DNA of 24,098 nt from a virus, in the IMG/VR virus record IMGVR_UViG_3300031569_000941, positions 1 through 24,098 of that record; one strand, written 5' to 3'. How positions within the stretch are numbered: position 1 is the stretch's first letter; each line of letters begins with the position of its first letter. Below, one piece after another: positions 1 through 6,758 of this stretch. Under the pieces are notes generated by a model. The model did not search any database. It had not been told where the DNA came from and worked only from the letters and a program-made list of their open reading frames with translations. The translations under genes and the position numbers were made by a program.

Positions 1-218
1 TAAGTTATGCTATTGGTATTAAAGAACCAACAAGCATTTATATTGATTCGAACGGACACAATCGTTCGATAGCTAACTTTATTGAGCGTGAAATTGATTT
101 AACACCAAAAGGAATCATTGACAGATTTGATCTTTTCAACTATACTAACTATAGCGAGAATTGTATTTACGGACACTTTGGTGACAAAGATGTACCTTGG
201 GAGCAAATGGGGTGGTAA
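1..218 (+). CDS. metK: S-adenosylmethionine synthetase, C-terminal fragment cut by window edge
   Basis: The frame is open from the first base (codons begin at position 3) to TAA at 216-218 and gives the last 71 residues of a protein. It begins SYAIGIKEPTSI and ends with a YGHFG...VPWE block. These match the conserved C-terminal domain of methionine adenosyltransferase (VSYAIG.xEPTSI ... P.gII..ldL ... YGHFG....pWE). The enzyme makes S-adenosylmethionine from methionine and ATP in the cytoplasm. The catalytic N-terminal and central domains lie upstream of the window, so an intact enzyme cannot be confirmed. The partial codon at bases 1-2 (?TA) fits the Val that usually precedes SYAIG. A promoter for the next gene follows directly. 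A phage-borne MetK is notable here because four radical SAM genes and a methyltransferase lie downstream. Confidence 0.9.
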   Translation, partial: SYAIGIKEPTSIYIDSNGHNRSIANFIEREIDLTPKGIIDRFDLFNYTNYSENCIYGHFGDKDVPWEQMGW

Positions 219-224
219 TTTTAC

Positions 225-253
225 TTGACATCTATCGCAAACTCGTGTATAAT
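225..253 (+). promoter_or_regulatory. sigma70-type early promoter upstream of the 5' nuclease gene
   Basis: A perfect -35 TTGACA (225-230) and a perfect -10 TATAAT (248-253) are separated by 17 bases, the ideal spacing for host sigma70 RNA polymerase. It lies in the 67-base gap after metK and 32 bases before the next ATG. The stretch CTTGACATCTAT is repeated exactly at the promoter near 3905, which suggests a phage early-promoter family read by unmodified host polymerase. Confidence 0.85.
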
Positions 254-285
254 AATATACAACGCAACTTAAACAAGGCAATATA

Positions 286-1272
286 ATGGCAACTTATGTA
301 CTAGTAGACACAGCAAATACATTCTTTCGTGCAAGGCACGTTATTCGAGGCGACTTAGATACAAAGATAGGTATGGCGTTTCATATCACACTTGCTGGTG
401 TTAGAAAGGCATGGCAGGACTTTAAGGCTGATCATGTTGTGTTCTGTTTAGAAGGTCGTAGCTGGCGCAAAGATGTTTATGCTCCTTATAAACGCAACCG
501 CAAAGTATCTCGAGATGCACTTACAGAAGCACAACAAGAAGAAGAGACACTGTTTTGGGAGGCGTTTGATACATTTAAAGATTTCGTCGATACAAAGACT
601 AATTGTACAGTTATGCAACACAAGCAACTAGAAGCAGATGATCTTATTGCTGGTTGGGTACAAGCACACCCTAACGATAATCATGTTATTATTAGCACAG
701 ATGGCGACTTTGCACAACTTATTGCTCCTAATTGTAAGCAGTATAACGGTGTATCTGAGACTACTATTACACACGAAGGTTACTTTGATAAGAAAGGTAA
801 CCGTGTAATTGATAAGAAGACACAAGAGCCTAAGCCTGCACCGCATCCTGACTTTATGTTGTTTGAAAAGTGTATGCGTGGTGATACTAGTGATAACGTG
901 TTTAGTGCTTATCCTGGTGTACGTAAGAAAGGTACTAAGAACAAAGTTGGACTTATTGAAGCATATGAAGATAAAGGTGCTAAAGGATACAACTGGAATA
1001 ACATGATGCTACAGCGTTGGGTAGATCATGAAGGTGTAGAACATCGTGTACTAGATGACTACAATCGAAACGTTGTATTATGCGACTTAACGGCACAACC
1101 TGGTAATATTAGAAGTATTATTAATGATGTTATTGAAGACGCAGCACAACCTAAACAAATATCACAAGTTGGAATGCGTCTTATGAAGTTTTGCGCTAAG
1201 TGGGATCTCCAGCGAATGAGTGAACAGGCTCAAAGTTATGCGGAGCCGCTACAAGCGAGGTATATAGGATGA
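286..1272 (+). CDS. rnh: T4 RNase H-like 5'-3' exonuclease / flap endonuclease
   Basis: The 328-residue protein belongs to the FEN/5'-nuclease (PIN-like) family represented by T4 RNase H, which removes RNA primers and 5' flaps during lagging-strand synthesis. The acidic metal-binding set is in order: Asp8 in VLVDTAN, the basic helical-arch motif YKRNR (68-72), EADD (116-119), STDGD (137-141) and RGDTSDN (198-204), followed by a PGV..KGTK helix-hairpin-helix-like segment near 210-220. Length matches the T4 enzyme (about 305 residues). The ATG lies after a weak AAGG element and directly downstream of the consensus promoter at 225-253. The stop overlaps the next ATG (ATGA). This is expected in a T4-like replication toolkit and I see nothing missing. 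Confidence 0.88.
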   Translation: MATYVLVDTANTFFRARHVIRGDLDTKIGMAFHITLAGVRKAWQDFKADHVVFCLEGRSWRKDVYAPYKRNRKVSRDALTEAQQEEETLFWEAFDTFKDFVDTKTNCTVMQHKQLEADDLIAGWVQAHPNDNHVIISTDGDFAQLIAPNCKQYNGVSETTITHEGYFDKKGNRVIDKKTQEPKPAPHPDFMLFEKCMRGDTSDNVFSAYPGVRKKGTKNKVGLIEAYEDKGAKGYNWNNMMLQRWVDHEGVEHRVLDDYNRNVVLCDLTAQPGNIRSIINDVIEDAAQPKQISQVGMRLMKFCAKWDLQRMSEQAQSYAEPLQARYIG

Positions 1273-1733
1273 CACTAAAAGCAAAAGAAATTATAGACGG
1301 AAAGTTTTGGATACTCGAAAGCGAAGGTAACAAGGTTGCAACCCTTGCTTACTCAGATGAAAAGTATATGGTAACTGATGCAAATGGCACAAGATTTGTT
1401 GATGACAAAAGAGCGTTAGAAAAAGACTTAGGGACTGTTAACTGGAGTGCGCTAGAAATTACAGAAGTCACACTAGACGAAGTTCACGGCTTTCCTACAA
1501 GTTGCAAACCGCATAATCCACTTTATGATATTAAACAGAAACTACCGTTGTTTACAAAAAGCGATAAATCTAAAAGTTTGTACTGTGCAGGATTTTATAT
1601 TATTCAATTTGAAAAAGGCTGGGTTAAGAGCTTTTGTCCTAAATCAATTACTATTGAACGTTATGCATATAAAGGACCTTTTACTACAGCAATCGAAATG
1701 CGTACAGAATTGAGTAAAGCAAATGCTAAATGA
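1269..1733 (+). CDS. conserved-type phage protein of unknown function
   Basis: A 154-residue soluble protein with no signal peptide or membrane segment. It starts four bases inside the nuclease gene (ATGA overlap), so it is very likely translated by coupling with it. It is rich in Lys, Asp and aromatic residues, with a region around 75-125 holding GFPTSCKPHNPLYD and SLYCAGFYIIQF. I associate such small proteins beside the 5' nuclease with marine T4-like myoviruses, but I recognise no domain and give no function. Coding status rests on the length, the overlap geometry and the shared strand. Confidence 0.8.
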   Translation: MTLKAKEIIDGKFWILESEGNKVATLAYSDEKYMVTDANGTRFVDDKRALEKDLGTVNWSALEITEVTLDEVHGFPTSCKPHNPLYDIKQKLPLFTKSDKSKSLYCAGFYIIQFEKGWVKSFCPKSITIERYAYKGPFTTAIEMRTELSKANAK

Positions 1734-1962
1734 GCCGCTTAACACTGCGTCTATACAGCAGTTTATATCTCAAGTAAGAAGTGCTGACGCTAGTAGGGCT
1801 AGAGATGTCACATTAGACATCCAGCAGGCTAAGCGTCTAGCATTTACACTAGGCGAAGTAATGGCTAGACTCAACGGAGACTTAGAAAGTTTACTGGCAA
1901 AACAGGGCAATACCGACAACGAAGTCATCGAAGTTCAAATGGACGGTGGCAAAGGTTGGTAA
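1723..1962 (+). CDS. small conserved-type phage protein of unknown function
   Basis: A 79-residue acidic protein beginning 11 bases inside the preceding gene. The central part (IQQFISQVRSADASRARD ... LDIQQAKRLAFTLGEVMARL) looks like two amphipathic helices, followed by a charged tail ending VQMDGGKGW. It appears to be the last gene of the transcription unit begun at 225, since the next gene is preceded by a 42-base gap with its own signals. Proteins of this style occur in marine T4-like phages, but no biochemical role is known to me. Confidence 0.75.
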   Translation: MLNEPLNTASIQQFISQVRSADASRARDVTLDIQQAKRLAFTLGEVMARLNGDLESLLAKQGNTDNEVIEVQMDGGKGW

Positions 1963-1969
1963 AAATAGC

Positions 1970-1977
1970 TAAATATA
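1970..1977 (+). promoter_or_regulatory. possible degenerate T4-type late promoter element
   Basis: The octamer GCTAAATA matches the T4 late consensus TATAAATA at 6 of 8 positions. It lies 27 bases before the ATG at 2005, in one of the few real gaps, and is followed by TATACGTAG much as the exact late element at 6726 is followed by CATGTAG. In AT-rich DNA a 6/8 match is weak evidence. Confidence 0.28.
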
Positions 1978-2006
1978 TACGTAGTTTATTAAAGGACAAC
2001 GTATAT
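1975..2006 (+). promoter_or_regulatory. inverted repeat holding the SD in its loop and part of the start codon in its stem
   Basis: ATATACGT (1975-1982) is the exact reverse complement of ACGTATAT (1999-2006). The 16-base loop contains the likely SD AAAGGA, and the right arm includes the first two bases of the ATG at 2005. As RNA this could form an 8-9 bp, AT-rich stem presenting the SD while pairing the start codon. It could also be a protein operator. It may be chance. Confidence 0.35.
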
Positions 2007-2298
2007 GAGCAGACCAAAACCAACGGTTTTATTAGAATTTATAGATAAAAAGACCTATAAAAGCGAACAAATACTCGATGCTGATGCTATATGGGCAGTA
2101 TTCTATAACAACAAACCATTTAATCTTAAATCATCACATAGTTTAACAAACTATCCAGGGCCTAAGTATAAGAAAGTATCCTTCTCTAACCCAGGACATG
2201 CTATTAATTTAGCTAAAAAACTTAATGATTTATTCAGCTGTGAGAACTTTACTGTTGTAAAGCTATCTGCAGGTGAGAATGTTCCACTGGTTGACTAA
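2005..2298 (+). CDS. hypothetical protein, 97 residues
   Basis: A soluble, mildly basic protein with no recognised domain. The start at 2005 follows a plausible SD (AAAGGA, 1991-1996) inside the loop of the inverted repeat at 1975-2006. The middle (LKSSHSLTNYPGPKYKKVSFSNPGHAINLAKKLNDLF) suggests a small alpha/beta fold ending in an amphipathic helix. The stop TAA shares its last A with the ATG of the next gene (TAATG), so the two are probably coupled. No function is assigned. Confidence 0.7.
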   Translation: MSRPKPTVLLEFIDKKTYKSEQILDADAIWAVFYNNKPFNLKSSHSLTNYPGPKYKKVSFSNPGHAINLAKKLNDLFSCENFTVVKLSAGENVPLVD

Positions 2299-2693
2299 TG
2301 AACTGGAAAGAAACTTACACTAAGATTTTTCTAAAGAATTCCGGTAAGGCTGTACACGAAGCAAGTCTTACTGAGTATATGTCGTCCTGGTGGCAAAACA
2401 CTAGATCAAAAGATACAGGCGGACTTCGTCTTACAGACGCAGGATATGCATTTGTAACAGAAGAACTTGAATTACAGATGTATGCAGTGCCGTATCCAAA
2501 AGGGTTTGAATTCACTACTAATGTTATTATATGGATGGATCAGTTTATAGACTGCCCGTACTACTTTGACAAGACAGGCATTACTGTTACTAACGAAAAA
2601 AAAGCTATGGAACTTCATTTGTTTAGTGGCGATGTTAGAAAATATGGCCTAATAAAAGCAATGAATAGACAAAAAGATTCCAAAAGTGGTTGA
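2298..2693 (+). CDS. hypothetical protein, 131 residues
   Basis: A soluble protein starting on the last base of the previous stop (TAATG), with no strong SD of its own, so translational reinitiation is likely. Residues 36-60 (TRSKDTGGLRLTDAGYAFV) recall a small winged-helix or ASCH-like surface, but this is not enough to name a fold. The region 75-100 is rich in aromatic residues (YPKGFEF, IIWMDQFIDCPYYF). Its stop overlaps the -35 element of the next promoter. I recognise no function. Confidence 0.72.
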   Translation: MNWKETYTKIFLKNSGKAVHEASLTEYMSSWWQNTRSKDTGGLRLTDAGYAFVTEELELQMYAVPYPKGFEFTTNVIIWMDQFIDCPYYFDKTGITVTNEKKAMELHLFSGDVRKYGLIKAMNRQKDSKSG

Positions 2694-2718
2694 CCATTAG
2701 TGTAGTTGGTGCTATAAT
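2690..2718 (+). promoter_or_regulatory. sigma70-type promoter upstream of the MoxR ATPase
   Basis: TTGACC (2690-2695, one mismatch to the -35 consensus) and a perfect TATAAT (2713-2718) are separated by 17 bases. The -35 overlaps the stop of the preceding gene. It is 56 bases upstream of the preferred ATG at 2774, and spacing and -10 are the same as at 225-253. Confidence 0.75.
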
Positions 2719-2773
2719 ATACACATACTAATAAAACAGTATGGCACTGATAGAAACTAAAGAGGAATACAAA

Positions 2774-3862
2774 ATGGAAAACGTAGCAATTCGAACTGTA
2801 TCACCCAACCGTGCAAAGAAGAGTATTAGGCATGCTTTCAAAAAGCAACGTCCTATCTTTATGTGGGGTCCTCCGGGTATTGGTAAATCCGACATTGTCG
2901 GGCAAGTAACTAGAGAACTTCCTAATTCACACTTAATTGATATTCGCTTGTCGCTTTGGGAACCTACAGATATTAAAGGTATTCCGTACTATGCAGCAAA
3001 CGATAATGTGATGGCATGGGCACCGCCACAAGAATTACCAACAGCAGAATTTGCAGCACAATATGATTGGATTGTATTGTTCTTAGACGAAATGAATTCA
3101 GCGGCTCCGGCAGTACAGGCGGCGGCTTATCAGCTTATTTTAAACCGTAAAGTCGGTGCTTATAAGTTACCAGATAACGTACTAATTGTTGCAGCTGGTA
3201 ACCGAGATGCTGACAAAGGTGTTACTTATAGAATGCCTGCTCCGTTAGCAAACAGATTTGTACATATTGAACTAGCAGTTGACTGGGACGATTACTTTGC
3301 TTGGGCTGTAGCAAATAATATCCATGCAGATGTTGTTGGTTACTTAACATTTAGCAAAAAAGATCTTTACGATTTTGATCCTAAGAGTCCAAGTCGTTCT
3401 TTTGCAACACCTCGAACATGGTCGTTTGTATCAGAATTACTAGAAGATGACCTAGATGAAGAAACAACAACTGATCTTGTATCAGGTGCTGTAGGCGAAG
3501 GACTTGGAATAAAGTTTGTTGCTCACCGCAAGGTAGCAGCGTCTATGCCTAACCCAACTGACATTTTAGCAGGAAAGGTTAAAGAGCTTAAGACTAAAGA
3601 AATCAGTGCCATGTATTCCTTAACAGTCTCGCTCTGCTACGAACTTAAAGAAGCATCCGACAAAGGCGATAAGAAGTTTGACGATAAAGTTAATAACTAC
3701 CTACGCTTTATGATGGATAACTTCGAAACTGAGTTAGTTGTAATGGGTATTAAGTTAGCCCTTACGCAATATGCGTTACCAATTGACCCAGACGAAGTAG
3801 AATGCTTTGATGAGTTCCATGAACGCTTTGGCAAGTATATTACCAAAGCACAAGAAGCATAG
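2774..3862 (+). CDS. MoxR-family AAA+ ATPase
   Basis: A 362-residue AAA+ ATPase of the MoxR branch, a chaperone-like family that usually works with a VWA-domain partner on protein assembly or metal insertion. Seen directly: Walker A GPPGIGKS (32-39), Walker B VLFLDE (101-106), sensor-1 AAGNR (140-144) and an arginine-finger-like PLANRF (157-162). I chose ATG 2774 over the in-frame ATG 2741 because AGAGGA (2761-2766) sits seven bases before it, while 2741 has no SD; 2741 would add 11 residues. The gene has its own promoter (2690-2718), and the partner-like VWA gene follows 105 bases later. MoxR genes are known in marine T4-like phages, but their role in infection is not established. Confidence 0.9.
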   Translation: MENVAIRTVSPNRAKKSIRHAFKKQRPIFMWGPPGIGKSDIVGQVTRELPNSHLIDIRLSLWEPTDIKGIPYYAANDNVMAWAPPQELPTAEFAAQYDWIVLFLDEMNSAAPAVQAAAYQLILNRKVGAYKLPDNVLIVAAGNRDADKGVTYRMPAPLANRFVHIELAVDWDDYFAWAVANNIHADVVGYLTFSKKDLYDFDPKSPSRSFATPRTWSFVSELLEDDLDEETTTDLVSGAVGEGLGIKFVAHRKVAASMPNPTDILAGKVKELKTKEISAMYSLTVSLCYELKEASDKGDKKFDDKVNNYLRFMMDNFETELVVMGIKLALTQYALPIDPDEVECFDEFHERFGKYITKAQEA

Positions 3863-3872
3863 ACGTAAGAGT

Positions 3873-3898
3873 TTGGGCGATCTCTTCAAAACGCCCAA
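3873..3898 (+). terminator. weak terminator-like hairpin after the MoxR gene
   Basis: TTGGGCG (3873-3879) and CGCCCAA (3892-3898) form a 7-bp GC-containing stem with a 12-base loop, directly after the MoxR stop and before the next promoter. The position suits a terminator, but only a few T residues follow, so intrinsic termination would be weak. It might instead insulate the two transcription units or protect a 3' end. Confidence 0.4.
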
Positions 3899-3904
3899 TT
3901 ACGC

Positions 3905-3933
3905 TTGACATCTATTGTTAAATATAGTATACT
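3905..3933 (+). promoter_or_regulatory. sigma70-type promoter upstream of the metallopeptidase-VWA gene
   Basis: A perfect TTGACA (3905-3910), 17 bases, then TATACT (3928-3933, one mismatch). The 12-mer CTTGACATCTAT around the -35 is identical to that at 224-235. A strong AGGAG SD follows at 3956-3960, ahead of the ATG at 3968. Confidence 0.78.
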
Positions 3934-3967
3934 GTAAGAACAATAAAGCATTATAGGAGTTAACGTT

Positions 3968-5242
3968 ATGGGCATAGACATTAAAGGATTTACAGCAGAT
4001 CCGGATATTACACCAGAAGCATTAGCTATAATGCGCACAAAAGTAATGGAAGACATTATTGTTGCTAGAGTAGGTTTGCTACTCCGTCATCCGTTCTTTG
4101 GTAATATGGCAACACGCCTTAAAATTTTACCGTGTGACGATTGGTGTCCTACAGCGGCAACTGACGGGCGTCACTTGTATTTTAACACACAATTCTTTAA
4201 TGCAATGACAAATAGAGAAATTGAATTTGTCATTGCACACGAAATCCTACATTGCGTATTTGATCACTTAGGCCGCAGAGATGACCGTGATCCTATGATC
4301 TATAATATTGCTGCAGACTACATTGTAAACAACTTACTTGTACGTGATCGCATTGGTGAAAAGCCTAAAGTAGTAGATTGTTACCAAGACTTTAAATACG
4401 ATAACTGGAGTTCAGAATCTGTTTATGATGAACTATTTGAAAAAGCAAAACAAAACGGTGAAGAATATTTAAAGCAACTGGGTGAAATGTTAGACGAACA
4501 TCTTGACTGGGAAGGCGACAGCGAAGGCGAAGGTCCTGAAGAAGGTGGCAACGGAGGCAAAGCGCAACCTAAATATTCAAAAGATGAAATGCGCAAGATC
4601 AAAGAAGAGATCAAAGAAAGCATGATGTCAGCCGCTCAAGCATCAGGTGCAGGTAATGTTCCGGGTGAAATTGCACGTATGATTAAAGACCTTACTGAAC
4701 CTAAAATGAACTGGCGTGAAATACTACGTCAACAGATTCAAAGCACAATACGTTGTGACTACACGTTTAGTCGTCCATCACGCAAAGGTTGGCATACAGG
4801 TGCAATACTTCCAGGTATGAATTTTGATGAAACTATCGACTTGTGCATTAGCATTGATATGTCGGGGTCAATTGGTGAAATTCAAGGACGTGACTTTTTA
4901 AGTGAAGTACAAGGCATTATGGACGAGTACAGAGACTACAACATTAAATTGTGGTGCTTTGATACTAAAGTATATAACGAACAAGACTATAGTGCAGACG
5001 ACGGCGAAGACTTAGTTGACTACGAAATTATGGGCGGTGGCGGAACTGATTTTTCTGTAAACTGGACATACATGAAAGAACAAGATATACAACCTAAGAA
5101 GTTTATTATGTTTACAGACGGATATACTTGGGACGGTTGGGGCGACGAAGATTATTGCGACACAGTGTTTGTAATACATTCTAATAACGACAAGGCACTG
5201 CAAGCACCATTTGGGACTACAGTACATTATGATGCTGCTTAA
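3968..5242 (+). CDS. VWA-like metallopeptidase (DUF2201-type), partner of MoxR
   Basis: A 424-residue two-domain protein. The N-terminal part has a zinc-peptidase motif HEILH (91-95, HExxH) after a DGRHLYFN strand, typical of the putative metallopeptidase domain found with VWA-like proteins. A Gly/Glu-rich acidic linker (about 182-200) follows. The C-terminal part is a VWA-like domain with the MIDAS signature DMSGS (297-301), GGGTD (357-361) and TDGY (383-386). The MoxR plus VWA pairing is a recurring arrangement in which the ATPase remodels a target bound by the MIDAS. It has its own promoter and an AGGAG SD. Its last 14 bases overlap the next gene. The target is unknown, and activity is inferred from motifs. 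Confidence 0.86.
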   Translation: MGIDIKGFTADPDITPEALAIMRTKVMEDIIVARVGLLLRHPFFGNMATRLKILPCDDWCPTAATDGRHLYFNTQFFNAMTNREIEFVIAHEILHCVFDHLGRRDDRDPMIYNIAADYIVNNLLVRDRIGEKPKVVDCYQDFKYDNWSSESVYDELFEKAKQNGEEYLKQLGEMLDEHLDWEGDSEGEGPEEGGNGGKAQPKYSKDEMRKIKEEIKESMMSAAQASGAGNVPGEIARMIKDLTEPKMNWREILRQQIQSTIRCDYTFSRPSRKGWHTGAILPGMNFDETIDLCISIDMSGSIGEIQGRDFLSEVQGIMDEYRDYNIKLWCFDTKVYNEQDYSADDGEDLVDYEIMGGGGTDFSVNWTYMKEQDIQPKKFIMFTDGYTWDGWGDEDYCDTVFVIHSNNDKALQAPFGTTVHYDAA

Positions 5243-5516
5243 ATCAAAACAACCAAATCGATTAGAAGTTTTTAAGTGCAGGAAGACTAGTTCTCCTCCT
5301 GCACATTTTGAATATATAAAACTTCCACTAACCTATAATTTATCAGATAGTATTTCAAATTGGATTGCAGACCATTTAAAAGGTCGGTACTATGTAGGAC
5401 GTTCGATAGCTGTAAACGAAACACGATCAATAGAAACTATACTTAAAGTAGGTTTCGAAGACCCGAAAGAACTATCATATTTCACATTGGCTTGTCCACT
5501 TTTGAAATATAAGTAA
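5229..5516 (+). CDS. hypothetical small protein, 95 residues
   Basis: A basic small protein beginning MMLLKSKQPNRLEVFKCRK. I preferred ATG 5229 (or the adjacent ATG at 5232) over an upstream TTG at 5211, because the TTG has no SD and would extend the overlap with the VWA gene. Even so the first 14 bases overlap that gene, and SD support is poor. The short Cys and Pro stretch (CRKTSSPPAHFEYIKLP) is the most distinctive part. I recognise no domain and infer coding from frame length and synteny with neighbouring phage genes. Confidence 0.6.
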   Translation: MMLLKSKQPNRLEVFKCRKTSSPPAHFEYIKLPLTYNLSDSISNWIADHLKGRYYVGRSIAVNETRSIETILKVGFEDPKELSYFTLACPLLKYK

Positions 5517-5519
5517 ATA
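5512..5519 (+). promoter_or_regulatory. possible degenerate T4-type late promoter element
   Basis: AGTAAATA matches TATAAATA at 6 of 8 positions, overlaps the stop of the preceding gene and lies 38 bases before the next ATG. The surrounding DNA is very AT-rich, so chance is a serious alternative. Confidence 0.22.
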
Positions 5520-5557
5520 TTTTTGAATAATTAATAGTACAAGGAGTTAAAAAAACT

Positions 5558-5788
5558 ATGACCGAAGAAACAACATCAGCAACCGCAAATGCGCAAACTG
5601 AAACACCAGTCGAACTTACAGTTCAAGACTTAGGTAATATCAAACAAATCATCGATGTAGCAAGTCAACGAGGCGCTTTTAAGCCTGGTGAAATGACTGT
5701 AGTCGGTACAACATACACGAAGTTAGAAACATTTCTAGCGGCAGTGGCACAACAGCAATCGCAAGGCGAAGCTGAAGGAGAAAAATAA
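5558..5788 (+). CDS. small acidic phage protein of unknown function
   Basis: A 76-residue protein with a Thr/Ala/Glu-rich, probably disordered N-terminus (1-18), a compact middle (LTVQDLGNIKQIIDVASQRGAFKPGEM ... YTKLETFLAAVAQQ) and a Glu-rich tail. A good SD (AAGGAG) precedes the ATG by about a dozen bases. The stop shares its last base with the next start (TAATG). Proteins with this 'VQDL..I..IIDVA..RGAF...E...VG..Y..L..FL' layout are common in marine T4-like phages, where they stay unnamed. I give no function. Confidence 0.8.
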   Translation: MTEETTSATANAQTETPVELTVQDLGNIKQIIDVASQRGAFKPGEMTVVGTTYTKLETFLAAVAQQQSQGEAEGEK

Positions 5789-6396
5789 TGTATAAGCACG
5801 TTGGCAGAATTAAGACGAACCAAAGAAAAGTAATTGTTGCATATAGAACTGTTCCAGGTGAACCTGAAAATTGTCTTGTAGTAACTACAGAAAATTTAAT
5901 GGCAGAAGAACATGATGCATTAATGAAGCTGATCGAAAGTGACGGCGGACAAAATGAAGATGTATTTGCAAATGCAATGGCTAGAGCAAGACTACCTGAT
6001 GGTAGAATTATGTTACCAGCATTTCATGTTACAGGAAAGATTCAAAAGGTCCCAACTAGCCTAGTAGAAATGACACCTAATAGAAGTGACATTATTCCGT
6101 TAGACGATCTAAATAAAATGATTGCTGAACAACGCGGAGTTGGCATTGAAGATCTTGCAGCTATCGATGCTGGCGGAGCAGCTACAGTTACAGAAGTAGC
6201 AAAAGTAAACGAAATGCCAGTTATTGAAGATACTGCACCAGCAACAGCCAGTGACGAAGTACTTGATGATGCAGCATTAGCAGCACAGTTTCGTTCGCAA
6301 GCAGATCGTATGAGCAAAGAAGCGGCCGCACTACGTAGGCAAGCAGAAGAACTAGTTCCGACTAAGAAGAAAAAGTCTGTAACGGCCAGTGCCTAA
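5788..6396 (+). CDS. conserved-type phage protein, possibly virion-associated
   Basis: A 202-residue protein. Residues 1-120 look folded (MYKHVGRIKTNQRKVIVAYRT..., a beta-rich opening), and residues about 120-202 are Ala/Glu-rich with a predicted helical stretch ending in a basic KKKK tail. The SD GAAGGAG precedes the start, which is on the last base of the previous stop. The opening pattern recalls proteins near structural genes of marine T4-like phages, and the position just before a late promoter and a fibre gene agrees with that. I cannot tie it to a particular virion part, so the structural role is inference only. Confidence 0.78.
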   Translation: MYKHVGRIKTNQRKVIVAYRTVPGEPENCLVVTTENLMAEEHDALMKLIESDGGQNEDVFANAMARARLPDGRIMLPAFHVTGKIQKVPTSLVEMTPNRSDIIPLDDLNKMIAEQRGVGIEDLAAIDAGGAATVTEVAKVNEMPVIEDTAPATASDEVLDDAALAAQFRSQADRMSKEAAALRRQAEELVPTKKKKSVTASA

Positions 6397-6709
6397 ACCC
6401 AAAAATAAGAAGTTACCACAGGACATTATAGATCATTGGCCTGAAGTATTTCGAGATGTAGATATTAAAGTTGTACCAGTAAAATATCTGCATAGCGTCC
6501 GAGTGTTCTTTACCGATGGTAAGGTATGGGACATTGACGTTGCTAAGTCTAGAGAAAAAGAAAATGCCGAAGACATTGAAAATTCTTTAGAAGAGTTGTT
6601 TAATAATTACGAAGAAAATATTGACAACGTTGACTTTAGGCTTGACACTGTTAAGATTAAAGCAGATATCCAAGGACGGACACGATCCTTTATGAAGCGT
6701 CGAAAGTAA
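6389..6709 (+). CDS. conserved-type phage protein of unknown function
   Basis: A 106-residue basic and acidic mixed protein starting with GTG eight bases inside the previous gene, with no strong SD, so coupling is likely. The core LPQDIIDHWPEVF ... VVPVKYLHSVRVFFTDGKVWDIDV suggests a small alpha/beta domain. The C-terminal part (FNNYEENIDNVDFRLDTVKI) is helical and ends in a KRRK tail. The DHWPEVF/DGKVWDID pattern resembles unnamed proteins in marine T4-like myoviruses. It is followed by the late promoter, so it closes the upstream group. Confidence 0.78.
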   Translation: MPKPKNKKLPQDIIDHWPEVFRDVDIKVVPVKYLHSVRVFFTDGKVWDIDVAKSREKENAEDIENSLEELFNNYEENIDNVDFRLDTVKIKADIQGRTRSFMKRRK

Positions 6710-6725
6710 TTTGTTTGGCATTTTG

Positions 6726-6733
6726 TATAAATA
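6726..6733 (+). promoter_or_regulatory. T4-type late promoter
   Basis: An exact TATAAATA octamer in the 49-base gap before the fibre gene, 25 bases upstream of its start, with a following C (TATAAATAC), as in T4 late promoters read by the gp55 sigma factor and sliding clamp. There is no -35 element, as expected for this class. An AGGAG SD lies between it and the ATG at 6759. Confidence 0.75.
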
Positions 6734-6758
6734 CATGTAGACAGTCCAGGAGTTAAAT

